A stretch of DNA of 64,000 bases from NCBI RefSeq assembly GCF_000186865.1, contig NW_008705595.1, positions 273,165 through 337,164 of the forward strand, written 5' to 3'. How positions within the stretch are numbered: the first letter of the stretch is position 1; every line of letters begins with the position of its first letter. A program made the translations under genes and the position numbers. The DNA is from Aureococcus anophagefferens (taxonomy: Eukaryota > Sar > Pelagophyceae > Pelagomonadales > Pelagomonadaceae). The notes under the pieces are model-generated. The model searched no databases. It had not been told where the DNA came from and saw nothing but the letters and a program-made list of their open reading frames with translations. Shown here one piece after another: positions 29,764 to 40,040 of the stretch.

Positions 29764-31569
29764 CTATAACCGCGGGTCGGCCCCGTGCCTGCGGGTATTT
29801 GCGAGGGCAAGGGCGCGGGCTCGTGCGACTGCGAGCGCTGCAGCGACACTCTGCGGATGCTGGGTATCGGCTTGGACAGTACTGCCGTTATTCATAGGTG
29901 CGCTGAGGGAAACAGGTGCATAGGGACCAACAGCAGCGTTGCCCGCGGCCTGTGCCAGCATGACGAGAGGCGGAAGGGCTTGATTTGAAAAGCCTGTCGG
30001 TGCAAACTGGGGAACATGCTGGGCTGCTACGTCCTGTATCTTGGCGAGCTGCAGGAGGGGCATTATGTCAGTGACGCTAAGCGCCTCAGGGGGCGGGCGG
30101 GATGTGAACCAGCGGTCATGCTTGGCATCATCCGCATTGACACGACGTTCGGGGCACTTCTCGAGTAGCCTCGAGAGGAGGGAAAACCCAGAGTTATTCA
30201 GGCTCGTCGTTACATGGGTTAGCGGGGTTACAAGAGACATGGCGTTGAGAGGCGCATGGGTGCCATCAAAGCCTTTGGCAGGGAACTTGCGGCGGAGGTT
30301 GTCAGCCCCACCCTTCGGCAGGGGAGAGGATATCTGCGTTTGAGATTCAAAGTGAAAGCCACGTATCCGCGCGAGGTACCTTAAAGGGGGCGGCGCAGGG
30401 GGGGGTTGTCTAGGGAGGCGCGGGAGAGTTTTGAGGGGCGGGCATGGGATCTGCTTACGCGTATAGAGGCCATTCTTTATCAGAAGGTTCACCGAGGAGT
30501 TGAAATATCATGCGCAGCTGATCAGGTTCGTCTTTGCCAGCAAAAAGTACTTGTCTGAAAGNNNNNNNNNNNNNNNNNNNNNNNNNNNNNNNNNNNNNNN
30601 NNNNNNNNNNNTGTCATCGACTAGGACGTTGGGTGTCTTCAGATCGCGGTGCATCACCCAGACGCTGTGTAGGGCGGCCAGCGCACGCAGAAGTTGGAGC
30701 ATGAGGTGTTTGACTTGAGCCTCGGTCATGGGCCGCCGCCGTGCTCCCTTCACCATTTTAGTCAACTCATGGCCTGCTGGCTCCATCACAAGATGCCATC
30801 CGTTCGGTGCTTCACCTGCATCACATGCCACCGCATGCATTCGCACGATATTTGGGTGCCGCAATGAAGACAGCAGTGTTATCTCGCGCAATGCCTCGAG
30901 TGGAAATCCCTCCTTATCAAAATCGAACTTGAGCATCTTAATAGCCACAACTTCTCTTCCCCCACTACTCTTGCGCCGTACCGCCTGCGACACCACACCA
31001 AACTGGCCCTTACCGAGCTCCCCCAGCGTGTCATATATATTGATAGCGTGAATCGGTAAAGTCGGTCGCTCAACATCCGCATCACCGGGCAATGCCATAA
31101 CGGGTACATCCGGCTCTACTGGTAGCGTGCCCGGCTGCGAATACCCCATATCTAGAGCCCGTGCGGATTTTGGCTGCCAAATCTTGCGTGATGAGCCTCC
31201 CGCATGTCCCTCGAGATTATCATCAGATTGTTTAGGAGGCTGTGACGGCGACTCGTGCGCCGAAGTCACCACCCCCCTAGGTAGACGAGCGGCGCCTGCC
31301 CGACCTCGCCCATCACCACCACGCCGGAATCCACCAATGGATCGACCACGTCCGCGAAGGGCATCACCGCGACCACGATATCGGCCAGCATCAACAAAAT
31401 TCTGTGACCTATTCGCGTCTAGGACAGCATCACCTTCGCCTGTTATCGGGATGGTGTAAGCAGAAAGAGCTAATTGGGAATCGTGGCTTCCTTTAAATCG
31501 ACCTTGTGACACAAGCATTCGCGCACGCTTGAGTCGCGATGCTCGTTTCGCGGCTGCTTCTTCGTTCAT
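29764..31569 (-). CDS. cyclin-dependent kinase, CDK10/CDK11-like (interrupted by a gap)
   Basis: A true ATG at 31569. Residues ~1-165 are Arg/Gly-rich (RYRGRGDALRGRGRSIGGFR). The kinase domain starts YDTLGELGKGQFGVVSQAV, with the Lys motif VVAIKML, the PSTAIRE-helix equivalent FPLEALREI and the catalytic loop HRDLKTPNVLVDD. The 50-N gap follows, then FAGKDEPDQLRMIFQLLGEP and, after an intron (~80 nt, donor GTAAGC, acceptor TTTAAG), LRRKFP and LLSRLLEKCPERRVNADDA, closing the C-lobe. An Ala/Pro-rich tail ends at 29764. HRDLKT and EGFPxxxLREI fit the CDK10/CDK11 branch, which acts in transcription and pre-mRNA processing. The DFG motif, T-loop and APE motif are not visible because they fall in the gap. 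Confidence 0.8.
30562..30611. other. assembly gap (50 N) inside the kinase gene
   Basis: The flanking protein breaks off at VLVDD and resumes near LFAGKD. A CDK needs roughly 60-70 residues between these points, so about 190 nt or more (plus any intron) is missing. The 50 N are probably a placeholder. Confidence 0.95.
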
Positions 31570-32194
31570 ATTTTGGAATTGATGGACTACAGAGGGTCGG
31601 GGCCGCGGAGGGGCTCCTAGAGGGTGAAGCGTTCGGCCCCTTTTCGACCCCTTCCGCAGTTGGCAGCGCCGAGCGCGCTGGTAGATACCGTTGCGGCGAT
31701 TGGCTCCGCCAGGGGACGGTCGTAAAGCTGGGTGCGAGCCAAAACGGCGGTGCGCAGTGCCTCACTATGCACCTGGTTCCTTCATCTTATGAAGCTGCCG
31801 AGTCAATTGTGAGAGTGGTGGGCGGGCTCAAAAAAATCACCCGCCTTGTCCCCAAAACTCCCGGCGACGGCGCCGCGGGTTCCTTGAACGCGAGAGCGCC
31901 CGCAGCGAAGCGAGGGCGCGCCGAAGCGTCCGGAGCCGGGTGCAAAAAAAAAAAAAAAAATAAGCCACGCCACCCGGGGCCCCGGGGATGCAAGTCTGGT
32001 TACAGGAACCGCTGCATCGGCTAGCGAAAGACGCGTTTTAGCCCAGATCTCACAAAACGAGCTAAGCCTGGGGGGTGATCTCAGATTGATCTCAGATCAA
32101 GCCCCTAAGCTAATTGTAATAGAACTAGAGCTCATAGTGGTAAAGCTTAGTTGAGATCGATGAATTCAACCGCTGACTCGATGACTATACGGGG
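31570..32194. other. intergenic, promoter side of the kinase gene, with an A17 tract
   Basis: I see no gene. A 17-A run at 31944-31960 follows GC-rich sequence and could be the trace of a retroposed transcript, but no target-site duplication was found. Confidence 0.4.
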
Positions 32195-32395
32195 GCCGGG
32201 GCTAGAGGCCGGGGCTACTGGACGAACGGGCAGAGGATCTGCCTCACTAGGTCCAGGAAGACTCTCGGTCTATTACAGTGCGGGACGCAACTATAACAGG
32301 GTTAGAAAGTATTAAGGAGAGGGGAAGAATCTTGGGTGGCTCTGTACCAGCGAGCCACTAGGGAGGTACAAAACTCTCTATCTCTCTATTTCTCC
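32195..32395 (+). repeat. dispersed modular repeat R2, copy 3
   Basis: Reads CTACTGGACGAACGGGCAGA, GGATCTGCCTCACTAGGTCC, AGGAAGACTCTCGGTCTATT, CAACTATAACAGGGTTAGAA and CCAGCGAGCCACTAGGGAGG, ending in CTCTCTAT tracts. It is collinear with the 39580-39855 copy but lacks the TTCACC/CGATAG module. Confidence 0.8.
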
Positions 32396-32666
32396 CTAGG
32401 GGCATGTTCAACTAAAAGAACAACGGGGGTATTTAGCTAAACACCAAGGTGGCCTCTAGCAGGATAGCGACGTGGGTGATTCTAGGAACATCTACCTTAG
32501 CCTGCTAACGGGTGTCTTTAAGTATGGCAGTTGCGGCTGCATATGTTGCAAGGCGGGCTCGTTTTGTTTGCATTGCAAGCTGCTCAGTAAGGATCTTCAA
32601 CCTAAGACACATACAGGGGAGGAGCTTTACTTGCGCAATTGGTTTGAGTCATGTAAGCTCCGCTGG

Positions 32667-34777
32667 CTACTCGTCGCATGCTTCATCTAGAGCAGCTTTA
32701 AAAATAGGTTCTCGACTAGTCTGTTGAAAACAGACATTTGAGGTTTCTTGGTCTCTCAACAACTGGGGGGCGCGTGTTTTCATTCGCTGCTCTGTCACCA
32801 TGATCCTATTCAACCTGGTGATCAAGATCGAGCGTTCGGAGTTACAAATCAGGAGCGCATCGTGGGATGCGTGAAGCATTCCTTTTAATGCGCCGATCTC
32901 TGATCGAAGCAGTGGCACTAACTCCGCCTGGGAACTTAATTTGATGAGGTTGCGCTGTAGCTGGTGCTGCCGCTTCAACACCCACCGAACCTAGAGAGCT
33001 TTCTTTCACGGCTATAAATGTCTAAATCGTCTAAACTCTGCCCTGGCTTTGTCTTTTAAGGGACTGGACATCTCAGGATTTAAACGACCTTGTCCTGAGA
33101 TCTCTTCTGGTATATTTTTCTCCTTTGCAAAAATTGTAAGCATTTTGGACTCTCTAGCCCGCGTGCGGTGATCTAGCTCTGTTTTATACAGCACACTTCT
33201 CATCCTTCGAAGGTCCTCTTCAAGAAATGAGACTTTCATTACCTCTTGCTGGAGGTTCGTGTTCTGCTGCCTCAGGTTGTCAACTCGCCGTTTTACAATT
33301 GCTTCGCGAGCAATTGCAAGATTCAAAGTGTAGGATGATTTTTGTAACACTTCTATCTTTTGCCAAATATTAGTATCAAGGGTGCGTCTAAGCAACAATT
33401 TTTGTTCGTGCTTTGAATTTTTTTGGCACATTTTTGTCAGTTCTTTTAGTGCACCACATAACCGCTGCTCAAGTAAGCTCATGATTACCGCAGCATGATA
33501 CACTGCACCCTTTCGCGCCGTGAGTTGAGTCTGATTTCCCTTCTGCATCAGAGCTTTGACGCTGCTAATTTCATGAGCTAACGCGACACGTTCTATCAAG
33601 AGGGCACCTAGGGAGATACACATACTCAATAAATGGATGCATTCGGGTCACTCTGTCGTAAATTGAGACGGTTTTGTTTGAGTACACGATTCTTTTCAGC
33701 AACCGCGCTCTGCGTGGGAAGTATCATATCAGTTGACCTCTTAGACACACCGAAATATACCACAAAATCGCTACGAAGCCGTTGGATCAAAAATAAACGT
33801 GCTTCACGTGCAGCTGTGTACGCGTCCCGTGCGACGCACAATTCAAATGATACAGTATCATGATCAATCGAGTTCTTGATAGACCCTATTGGTTCTGAAG
33901 GTTTGCTGAAGTATGAGTCAGTCAGACGAGACACAGCAGCACGAGTTCGGTCAGTTGCAATGCTCACACCGCGAGTTTCTGTTGCCCTGAGCCTAAGTTG
34001 TATGCCTACGTCTTCCTAGAGAAAAAAGTAAAAGTGCGTGGCTCCGCAATGTGGCTTCTGACGTACATCATTGAGAGAACGATTCAGAACGCCTGTTTCC
34101 AAGTCAGACCTCGCACGCTCCAAATCAAATCTAGTCTTCAATAACTCCATGGTGTTCGAGAGCGTAGCTGGTTTAAGAAAGCCCACGCCCCTAGTTGTTG
34201 CACAGGAGATCCCGCGAAGCGGATTCTCCGACTCAGCCCCCACCAACAAATCAGTTCGCAGAGGCGCTGGTGAATTCGTATTGGAAGTTCCTCCATGCAT
34301 TGGCCCCCATGCATTGCTTGGCCCTTTGAGCACAATGCCAGGTCGAATGTGTAGACTGTGTAAATGCAAGGCAACAAAAGCATGTAACGAGTGGACGTCT
34401 GACTGAGTCACGTGGCCATGTGCGGGCAAGCATGTGTGTTTAAAATCTTCTCTATCCCTCAGCTTCCAAAATCTCTCATACTCTGTGTCGTCACTTTCGA
34501 ATGCAATCACCGTCAAATGCTTATTTCGAAATTTGCTGAATTTACGCTGTCGACTCGGGTCTTTGCTAAGGGGTGCCAGTTTGTCAAGCCCTCCTCGAAG
34601 GCTATAGTAAGCCCCGGGCGTGCTTATGAAACCACCCATGGAATTGCATTCAAGGACCCGACGGCAGATTTCACTTATCCTAAACGACTCGCGACCACCA
34701 TGAGGGATGAGTGCAGTAGTCAGTGATTGGATCTCCTCCGCACCTAGCAGACGCATGCGAGAGTCAGATACCGCCAT
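32667..34777 (-). CDS. coiled-coil protein, at least four exons
   Basis: The first in-frame ATG is at 34777 (MAVSDSRMRLLGAEEIQSLT); the frame is open further upstream without an ATG, so an earlier exon is possible. Exon 1 to 34067; a 51-nt intron (GTACGT...CTCTAG, 34016-34066) joins RSLND to EDVGIQLRLRATETRG. Exon 2 34015-33652; a 44-nt intron (33608-33651) joins NLRQS to ALLIERVALAHE. Exon 3 from 33607 and a final exon (LKRQHQLQRNLIKLSSQ... ALDEACDE, stop at 32667) are both heptad-rich, but the junction between them near 32980-33050 did not resolve in frame. The protein (~630 residues) has a globular-looking N-terminus and a long coiled-coil C-terminal half. I do not recognise the family. 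A cytoskeletal or centriolar role would only be a guess. Confidence 0.6.
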
Positions 34778-35006
34778 CAGTTGTAGGAAGAAGTAGCCAT
34801 CAGATAATGGATGACGGCGCACTTCATCACGCGGTCTGGTGGATACTCGTCTACAAGTAGATAGAGAGTTTATCTACTACAATGGAGGCTGCTAAAGCAT
34901 CATTGTTTAGCTCTGACTGCATAGAAAGTCTCCAGACATGGGCCAGGGGGAGGATCCTATTGCCAAGATTTATGCTTGCTGCTGTCAGTCTATTTATTTT
35001 ACCTTC

Positions 35007-35348
35007 TCAGCTACCAGGCGACAGATGTGACAAATACCTCACTGGGTAGGTCCCATCAAAGTTGCGCTGCCCGGTGACAACCCCCACGCCAAGCACATCG
35101 TTCGCCAGCTTGATCCGCACGTCAGCTCCCTTGTCCATGCCCGGCGAAGCAGCTATCAACATCCTTGGCGGCGCCGCGGCCGCCGCCGGGGACGCCGGGG
35201 CGGACTCCTCTTCGGAGGATTCGTCCCCCCCTCCAACTGCCCCTGCGCCGGGCGCTGCGGCCGAGCCCGCCCCGCCCGCGATTGCGCCCGGCGCCAGGGC
35301 ATTAGACCCTCCTGCCGGCGGTGCGCCCGCCGCCTGATCCCCTGCCAT
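35007..35348 (-). CDS. small Ala/Gly/Pro-rich protein, 113 residues
   Basis: A true ATG opens MAGDQAAGAPPAGGSNALAP. The first ~60 residues are low complexity with an acidic patch (GGGDESSEEESAP). The last ~45 look folded (GADVRIKLANDVLGVGVVTG, then FDGTYPVRYLSHL) and resemble a small SH3-like or tudor-like barrel. No homologue is recognised. A dispersed repeat begins within 50 bp upstream, so it could belong to a mobile element. Confidence 0.4.
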   Translation of the reverse strand: MAGDQAAGAPPAGGSNALAPGAIAGGAGSAAAPGAGAVGGGDESSEEESAPASPAAAAAPPRMLIAASPGMDKGADVRIKLANDVLGVGVVTGQRNFDGTYPVRYLSHLSPGS

Positions 35349-35391
35349 TTATCCACTCCCCCCCCCCAAAGAACTTCAAGTTGAACTTGAA

Positions 35392-35441
35392 GGTTTTCCT
35401 GGGGTGCGCTCAGGCGCACAATAATAGAAGAGGATGTCAGC
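35392..35441 (-). repeat. dispersed repeat R5, copy 1
   Basis: TGCGCTCAGGCGCACAATAA, then TAGAAGAGGATGTCAGC, matched at ~50510-50556 by TGCGCTCCATGCGCACAATA and TAGAGAGGATGCCAGC. Each copy contains a short palindrome (TGCGC..GCGCA). The orientation call is arbitrary. Confidence 0.6.
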
Positions 35442-35928
35442 GACAGACGACCACTCGTACTCGAGTACGAGATGTATCTTCTGCCTCTCTCCTCTGCATC
35501 CTGAATATCCTGGCTGATATATCCTGGCGGCTATATCACCTGCACATATCACCTGCACATATTGTACTGCCGTAAAGTAATTTCAGTCAAGCTTTGATAT
35601 TGGCCCCAATCTGCATTTATGACAGCTCAATTCGCGTGTGCTGTACCCGAAGTCCGGAAAGAAAACAAACGAGTTGTGTATGACATAGTGTTGAAGAGAG
35701 CCGGGATGTCTTGGCTCGCGGTGAGCAAAAGATATTCAGAATGCCGTCGTTTTCATTCGAGGCTACAATCTTCGGAAGTGGTGACGCAGTGACTACTACC
35801 GTGTTTTGACCCCACTATCCGTCCCCCCTCACGCCCCCTTTCCTCGGGCCACACGTCTCGCCTCCAGCCCCTGTTCCATCCATCACAATCTTTTCCCTGC
35901 CATATCCACATTTTAATTCCATTCTAGG
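35442..35928. other. intergenic, promoter side of the PH-thioesterase gene
   Basis: I see no gene. The ATG at 35929 is immediately preceded by a pyrimidine-rich TTCCATTCTAG, which could be a 3' splice site for a non-coding 5' exon. Confidence 0.4.
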
Positions 35929-37608
35929 ATGGAATGCTCTATACCAACGTTCCCAGAGATCAAGGCGCCATTATTATTCAAAAAAGCCCTGGCGTGGGAA
36001 AAACGACGGGAGGGATTACATGCCATGTTCAGTAAGATGTTCGAAGAATTTACGCGTGAATGCTTCTTCAGCCCTCTGTTAATCAGCTTTTTTGGGGGGG
36101 ATATTTCAAACGTAAATATAACAGAAGATAGCCAGTGCAGTCTCTCGCCCATCCCGCCAAGTCTGGTGACAAAAGCAGCGGGCCTCGGTGCATCTGAAAC
36201 ACGCATGCAACCTGACACTTCAGCAGACCATGGTGCAGCGCACCACATAGACAAATCAGATTCATCCCGGAAGCTTATTGCAAAAACAACTTCGTCAGCC
36301 TTGGACATGCCGATAGACATGCAAGGAGAATTGTGGTATCAGAACAAGCAGAAAACCAACGGAGTAAATGACCAATGGAAGAAGAGATACTTTTCAACTG
36401 ATTCTAGCGGGGACAAAGCCCAATTATACATGTGGAAAGACGAAAATAAGGGAACCCTTCTCAATTCACTTGATTTATCAAAATTTAATATTGAACACAA
36501 AGCACAGCCAACGATGTCAATGCTTGGGCTCGGGAGCAAGACGCCTGCATCGATGGTGCTGGTTGGCGAGGAGCAAGGTGGGCAAGAAATAGTATTTCGA
36601 GGGAAATCAAATCATGAGGTACTGCGTAGGACGATGATCACAATTGAGATTCATTCCCTATAGGTGGCAATGTGGGTAGATGTTGTGGGAGAAATAAAAC
36701 GCCGTTTTCTAAGGAAACCAACGACAGGCTTGCCCGCTTCTCAACCTGCTTTAGTTTTCCAGCAAGGGGATGGGTGCGGAGGGACCGGGTTAACTCTCAC
36801 ACCTGCCAACGGCAACTATTCTTCCCTATTCATATGGTTGCATGGACTTGGTGATACTCCGTTCAGTTGGTATGGTAAGTTGCTGATTTTTCCATATAAC
36901 TTCATTTTTCCTAGTGATTACACAGGCACGATGGCTCAGTTTGCAATACGTTCGATGCCTGACACCAAATTTGTGTTGCCGTTAGCGCCAACGAGAAAAA
37001 TCACCGTGTATCATGGCACCTCTATGCAAGCATGGTATGATATTTTTGGTCTGGATGATAAATGCGCCCAGGACCGCGAGCGTATAGCCGAAAGTACGGT
37101 ATGTAGGTCATTTTATATCATTTTTGATTGAGTTTGCCATACAGGCAAGAATAAATAATATTATAATCGAGCAGGGCTTGCAAGCTGGAGTCAAACCAAG
37201 CCGGGTAGCAGTTGGTGGATTCTCACTAGGTGGCGCTCTGGCACTCCATGTGGTCCTCCGATCCAAGTATAAACTAGCAGGCTGCGCTGTGGCAAGCGGG
37301 TGGCTGCCGCTTGAGAGTGATTATCCCGAGCATCTAAGCGCGGAAGCATGTAAAACTCCCATCTGTATGTCCCACGGGCTCGCTGACCGACGCGTGCCTG
37401 TCCACTCCTGTGTTTGCAAGGGGTGTGGGTAAGTACAAGACAAAACTTCCAGGTGGGATTTGCCGGACGCACGCACAGCATCCTATCCGCTGAACTGAAA
37501 CTAGCAGTTGCCTTTCATACCTATGATGGACTGGGTCACAGCACCTGCGCATCTGAAATGGTCCGCATTGGACAATTTGTTACAGCTGCAATGTGCCGAT
37601 CAAGGTGA
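35929..37608 (+). CDS. PH domain-acyl-protein thioesterase fusion
   Basis: Five exons (35929-36618, 36664-36874, 36926-37098, 37145-37411, 37453-37608; introns 45, 51, 46 and 41 nt) give 498 residues. Residues ~130-245 form a PH domain (MQGELWYQNKQKTNG, WKKRYF, then VFRGKSNHE joined by splicing to VAMWVDVVGEIKRRF, the closing helix). Residues ~265-498 form an alpha/beta-hydrolase of the phospholipase/carboxylesterase (APT1/LYPLA) family: FIWLHGLGDT, VLPLAPTRKITV, SMQAWYDIFGL, nucleophile elbow GGFSLGGALAL, acid HGLADRRVPV and base YDGLGHSTC, so the Ser-Asp-His triad is complete. APTs remove palmitate from cytosolic proteins. The PH domain would target phosphoinositide membranes (inference). 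This fusion is not a usual architecture. The last intron is chosen by phase. Confidence 0.85.
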
Positions 37609-37865
37609 CCACTCGCCAGACCACTCGCCAGACCAATAGCACACCCAGCCAAGTGGGATCACTGCACAAAGAGCCTGGTCATCCTTGCAGCATTTAGGTG
37701 GCTGCCGTACTGTCCCCACACCCAAATATATTGGGCAGCCGATGGATTAAGGACTAAAACCGGAGTGCCGCGTGGCGGAACCTGTCACATCTCGCCCCTA
37801 GAGATCCTAGAGATTTTAGTGCTTCGATGCTGCTTTCTTTTCAGGGGGCGGGGGGGGGGGGGGGC
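37609..37865. other. intergenic, with a G15 homopolymer
   Basis: I see no gene. A short duplicated GACCACTCGCCA lies at ~37606-37630, and a 15-G run at 37850-37864. Confidence 0.45.
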
Positions 37866-38360
37866 TTACGGGGCTTCTTCGCATTCACCTGGATGTGATG
37901 GGGGCGAGCGCGGTTCAAGCAAGATCTCATATTCAGATTTTGGTTTTGTCGGCACCAGTCTTCCCTTGCTAGAAAAATTTATGCACTTTTGCGCACAGGA
38001 ATTTGGCACCCCCACCACCACACCCCCCACCCCCACCACACACACCCACCATATCAAAGCCTCTGCAAAACAAATCAACCGGACAAAGCATCGTGCCAGA
38101 TTCTCACTGCCTGCCATCCGAAGGATTTCGATGGTAATGCGGCAAAGGGGCTGTCGCCAATCCTGACCCGCCACCTTTTGGCACGTGACGATGAATTGAG
38201 TTTAGTACACGAGGGGCGGGGATCGGCGAAGCGGAGCAGAAGATATCATATCAAGTGCCCCGGAGCGATGAGACTCGGGCAAACTATCATCGTCGCTCGC
38301 GTATATGCCATGGGGACTCAGGTAACATTGTGGAGACTGCAAGGGCCTAGGCCTTGTCAT
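37866..38360 (-). CDS. small hypothetical gene, probably three exons
   Basis: An ATG at 38360 opens MTRPRPLQSPQCYLSPHGIY, with DDDSLPESHRSGALDM, to about 38200. A GT-AG intron (GTGTACTAAACTC... GCGACAG, containing a TACTAA branch-like motif) leads to PLCRITIEILRMAGSENLAR. A second intron with a CA/GT-rich interior leads to PTKPKSEYEILLEPRSPPSH, stopping at 37866. The total is ~120 residues, basic, with no recognised domain. It starts 80 bp downstream of the COPZ stop on the same strand. The second intron boundaries are provisional. Confidence 0.4.
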
Positions 38361-38439
38361 ATCTTCAGCTTGCTCGAATCCTTAGTTCATGCCTGTGTCC
38401 AATTGGTTGCAGTGCGCGCACTCTGTGTACACGCCGCAA

Positions 38440-39165
38440 CTAGCTCTTGAACAGCTGATCTTTGGCGGAGGCAATGGCTTGAGACATGGACATATCAGTG
38501 ATGGGCTGCGTACCCTCAACACCTCTCATCATTACTCGATTGGAGATGGACTGGGCATCTGTCTCCAGTATAACCCCACCGTCGACCTACACCACAAGCT
38601 CAGGGAGGAGTTAATGTTCTGTATGCACCGCACGCTTGCGAGCTCGTCGACAGCGAGCATAACTGTTTCCAGGTTGTCGAGAAGAGCCCGGCTTTCAAGC
38701 TGTCCCCGGAGAAGCAAGTGCAGAGCCTCAAAGAGTCCATCGAGCACCATGTTTAGAATAATCTCGTTCTATGCTTTCCAGTTTGAGCGACAAAGATGGC
38801 ACGGCACGTACCTCACCGGCAGCCCCGAGGACGTAGAAGCGCGTATCAGCACCACATCGGAAGATTGCCTGTACAGAGCGAAATAAGCTTCAAATGTTTG
38901 CTGACCGGGCATGAATACAATTGTATTTTCCACATGATCACATCAGCATCGCTTCTGGTTGTATTAGTGTTTTTGGTTTTCTTAAAGAGTTTAGCCTCGA
39001 ATTTACCCTGAGCACATCACTATGCAGGATGTAATGTTGTCGTAGGCAAACCTGCTCGACCGCGCAGCTCTGAAATCCTTGGTAGTACTTGGCTATGATT
39101 CGATTGCCCTCAGAGTCGAGGAGCAAGACGGCGAGAATCGACGGGACAAGAGCGTCGCTGCCCAT
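38440..39165 (-). CDS. COPZ: coatomer subunit zeta (COPZ)
   Basis: Five short exons on the reverse strand: 39165-39052, 39007-38942, 38868-38812, 38768-38634, 38586-38440. Introns of 44, 73, 43 and 47 nt give 172 residues, close to the family's usual ~177. It starts MGSDALVPSILAVLLLDSEG with NRIIAKYYQGF (longin-type strand and helix). It continues with KFEAKLFKKTKN, RFYVLGAAGENEIILNMVLD, LLLRGQLESRALLDNLETVM, LAVDELAS-VDGGVILETDAQ and ends with QAIASAKDQLFKS. COPZ is the small subunit of the F-subcomplex of coatomer, needed for COPI vesicles in Golgi-ER retrieval. No exon exceeds 50 codons, so the gene is easy to miss in frame scans. Confidence 0.9.
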
Positions 39166-39221
39166 GCTCGGCGAGGACTGGTTATATCCTGGGATCTACA
39201 ATAGTAGAGGGAAAATCCGGA

Positions 39222-39311
39222 GTAAGGAAATTTCCGTCCACTTGGCCTTTCGTATCTCCCACTAGCCTGAGCTAAAGGAAGCAGAGTAAACTCCTCCCTC
39301 AAGGGGGGGAC
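39222..39311 (+). repeat. dispersed repeat R3, copy 2
   Basis: Inverted relative to 16077-16166. The core CTTGGCCTTTCGTATCTCCC is shared, and both copies end in a palindromic CCCC/GGGG stretch followed by CTGAGCTC. It sits in the probable promoter region of COPZ. Confidence 0.75.
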
Positions 39312-39579
39312 TGAGCTCAATTCAGTTAAGAGTGCCAGAATGAAGGCCGACGGACCGCGCTTGGTGGCGCAGCCACCTCAGCGGGGACGGAGGAGGGTAC
39401 TAGTAGTAGGGCGGGTAGAAAGATGCAAATCTTCCATAGTGATGACCTCATCTCTTACCTCTTCCGCATCTTCGATGGGAAGATGATGGACAGTCGAGGT
39501 CGGAGCCTCAAAGAGTTGTCGCGGCTGTTATTTGTCTTGTATTGTGGAAGTGGTAGATGACAATCAAATTCATCCATGA

Positions 39580-39855
39580 ACCATAGGGTGAACTATCGAG
39601 GTTACGCAGTGGCGGTACACCGGCGTCTCTGTTATCTTCACGTCACCTCAGCTGCCGTAGTATACGGGGACCGGGGCTACTGGACGAACGGGCAGAGGAT
39701 CTGCCTCACTAGGTCCAGGAAGACTCTCCGTCTATTACAGTGCGGGAGGCAACTATAACAGGGTTAGAAAGTATTAAGGAGGGGAAAGGATATTGGGTGG
39801 CTCTGAACCAGCGAGCCACTAGGGAGATACAAAACTCTCTATCTCTCTACAAGCA
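39580..39855 (+). repeat. dispersed modular repeat R2, copy 4 (most complete)
   Basis: Order of modules: GGTGAACTATCGAGGTTACG with GCGGTACACCGGCGTCTCTG (39587-39635), CTACTGGACGAACGGGCAGA, GGAAGACTCTCCGTCTATTA, AACTATAACAGGGTTAGAAA, CCAGCGAGCCACTAGGGAGA, then CTCTCTATCTCTC. The first module has a weak resemblance to a Pol III A box (TTACGCAGTGG), but a B box is not convincing. Confidence 0.8.
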
Positions 39856-40040
39856 GGAGGGTGGCTACCATCAGGGGCGATGCTGCTATACGCAGGCCCG
39901 GCATCTTTGGGGGCGAGGAGCTTGCTCACGCAGAGTGAGGGGTCAGTGGCCTGCGAAGCCCAGCGGATGAAGTTCTTCTTTGAGCTAACTGAAAGCTTCT
40001 AATATCTACTTTTTAACTTGGCTCTCGACTACTGTCATAG

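Noticed and set aside
31944..31960. A17 tract as evidence of a processed pseudogene
   Set aside because: No upstream homology to a gene and no target-site duplication seen.
38389..38886. Forward 165-codon frame over the COPZ locus
   Set aside because: It is the antisense shadow of COPZ exons and introns.
39423..39560. 45-codon frame MQIFHSDDLISYLFRIFDGK...
   Set aside because: Has an ATG and plausible composition, but no splice sites, homology or neighbours to support it.
39587..39640. Possible tRNA-derived SINE head (TTACGCAGTGG resembling an A box)
   Set aside because: No convincing B box at the right distance and no cloverleaf; kept only as a repeat module.
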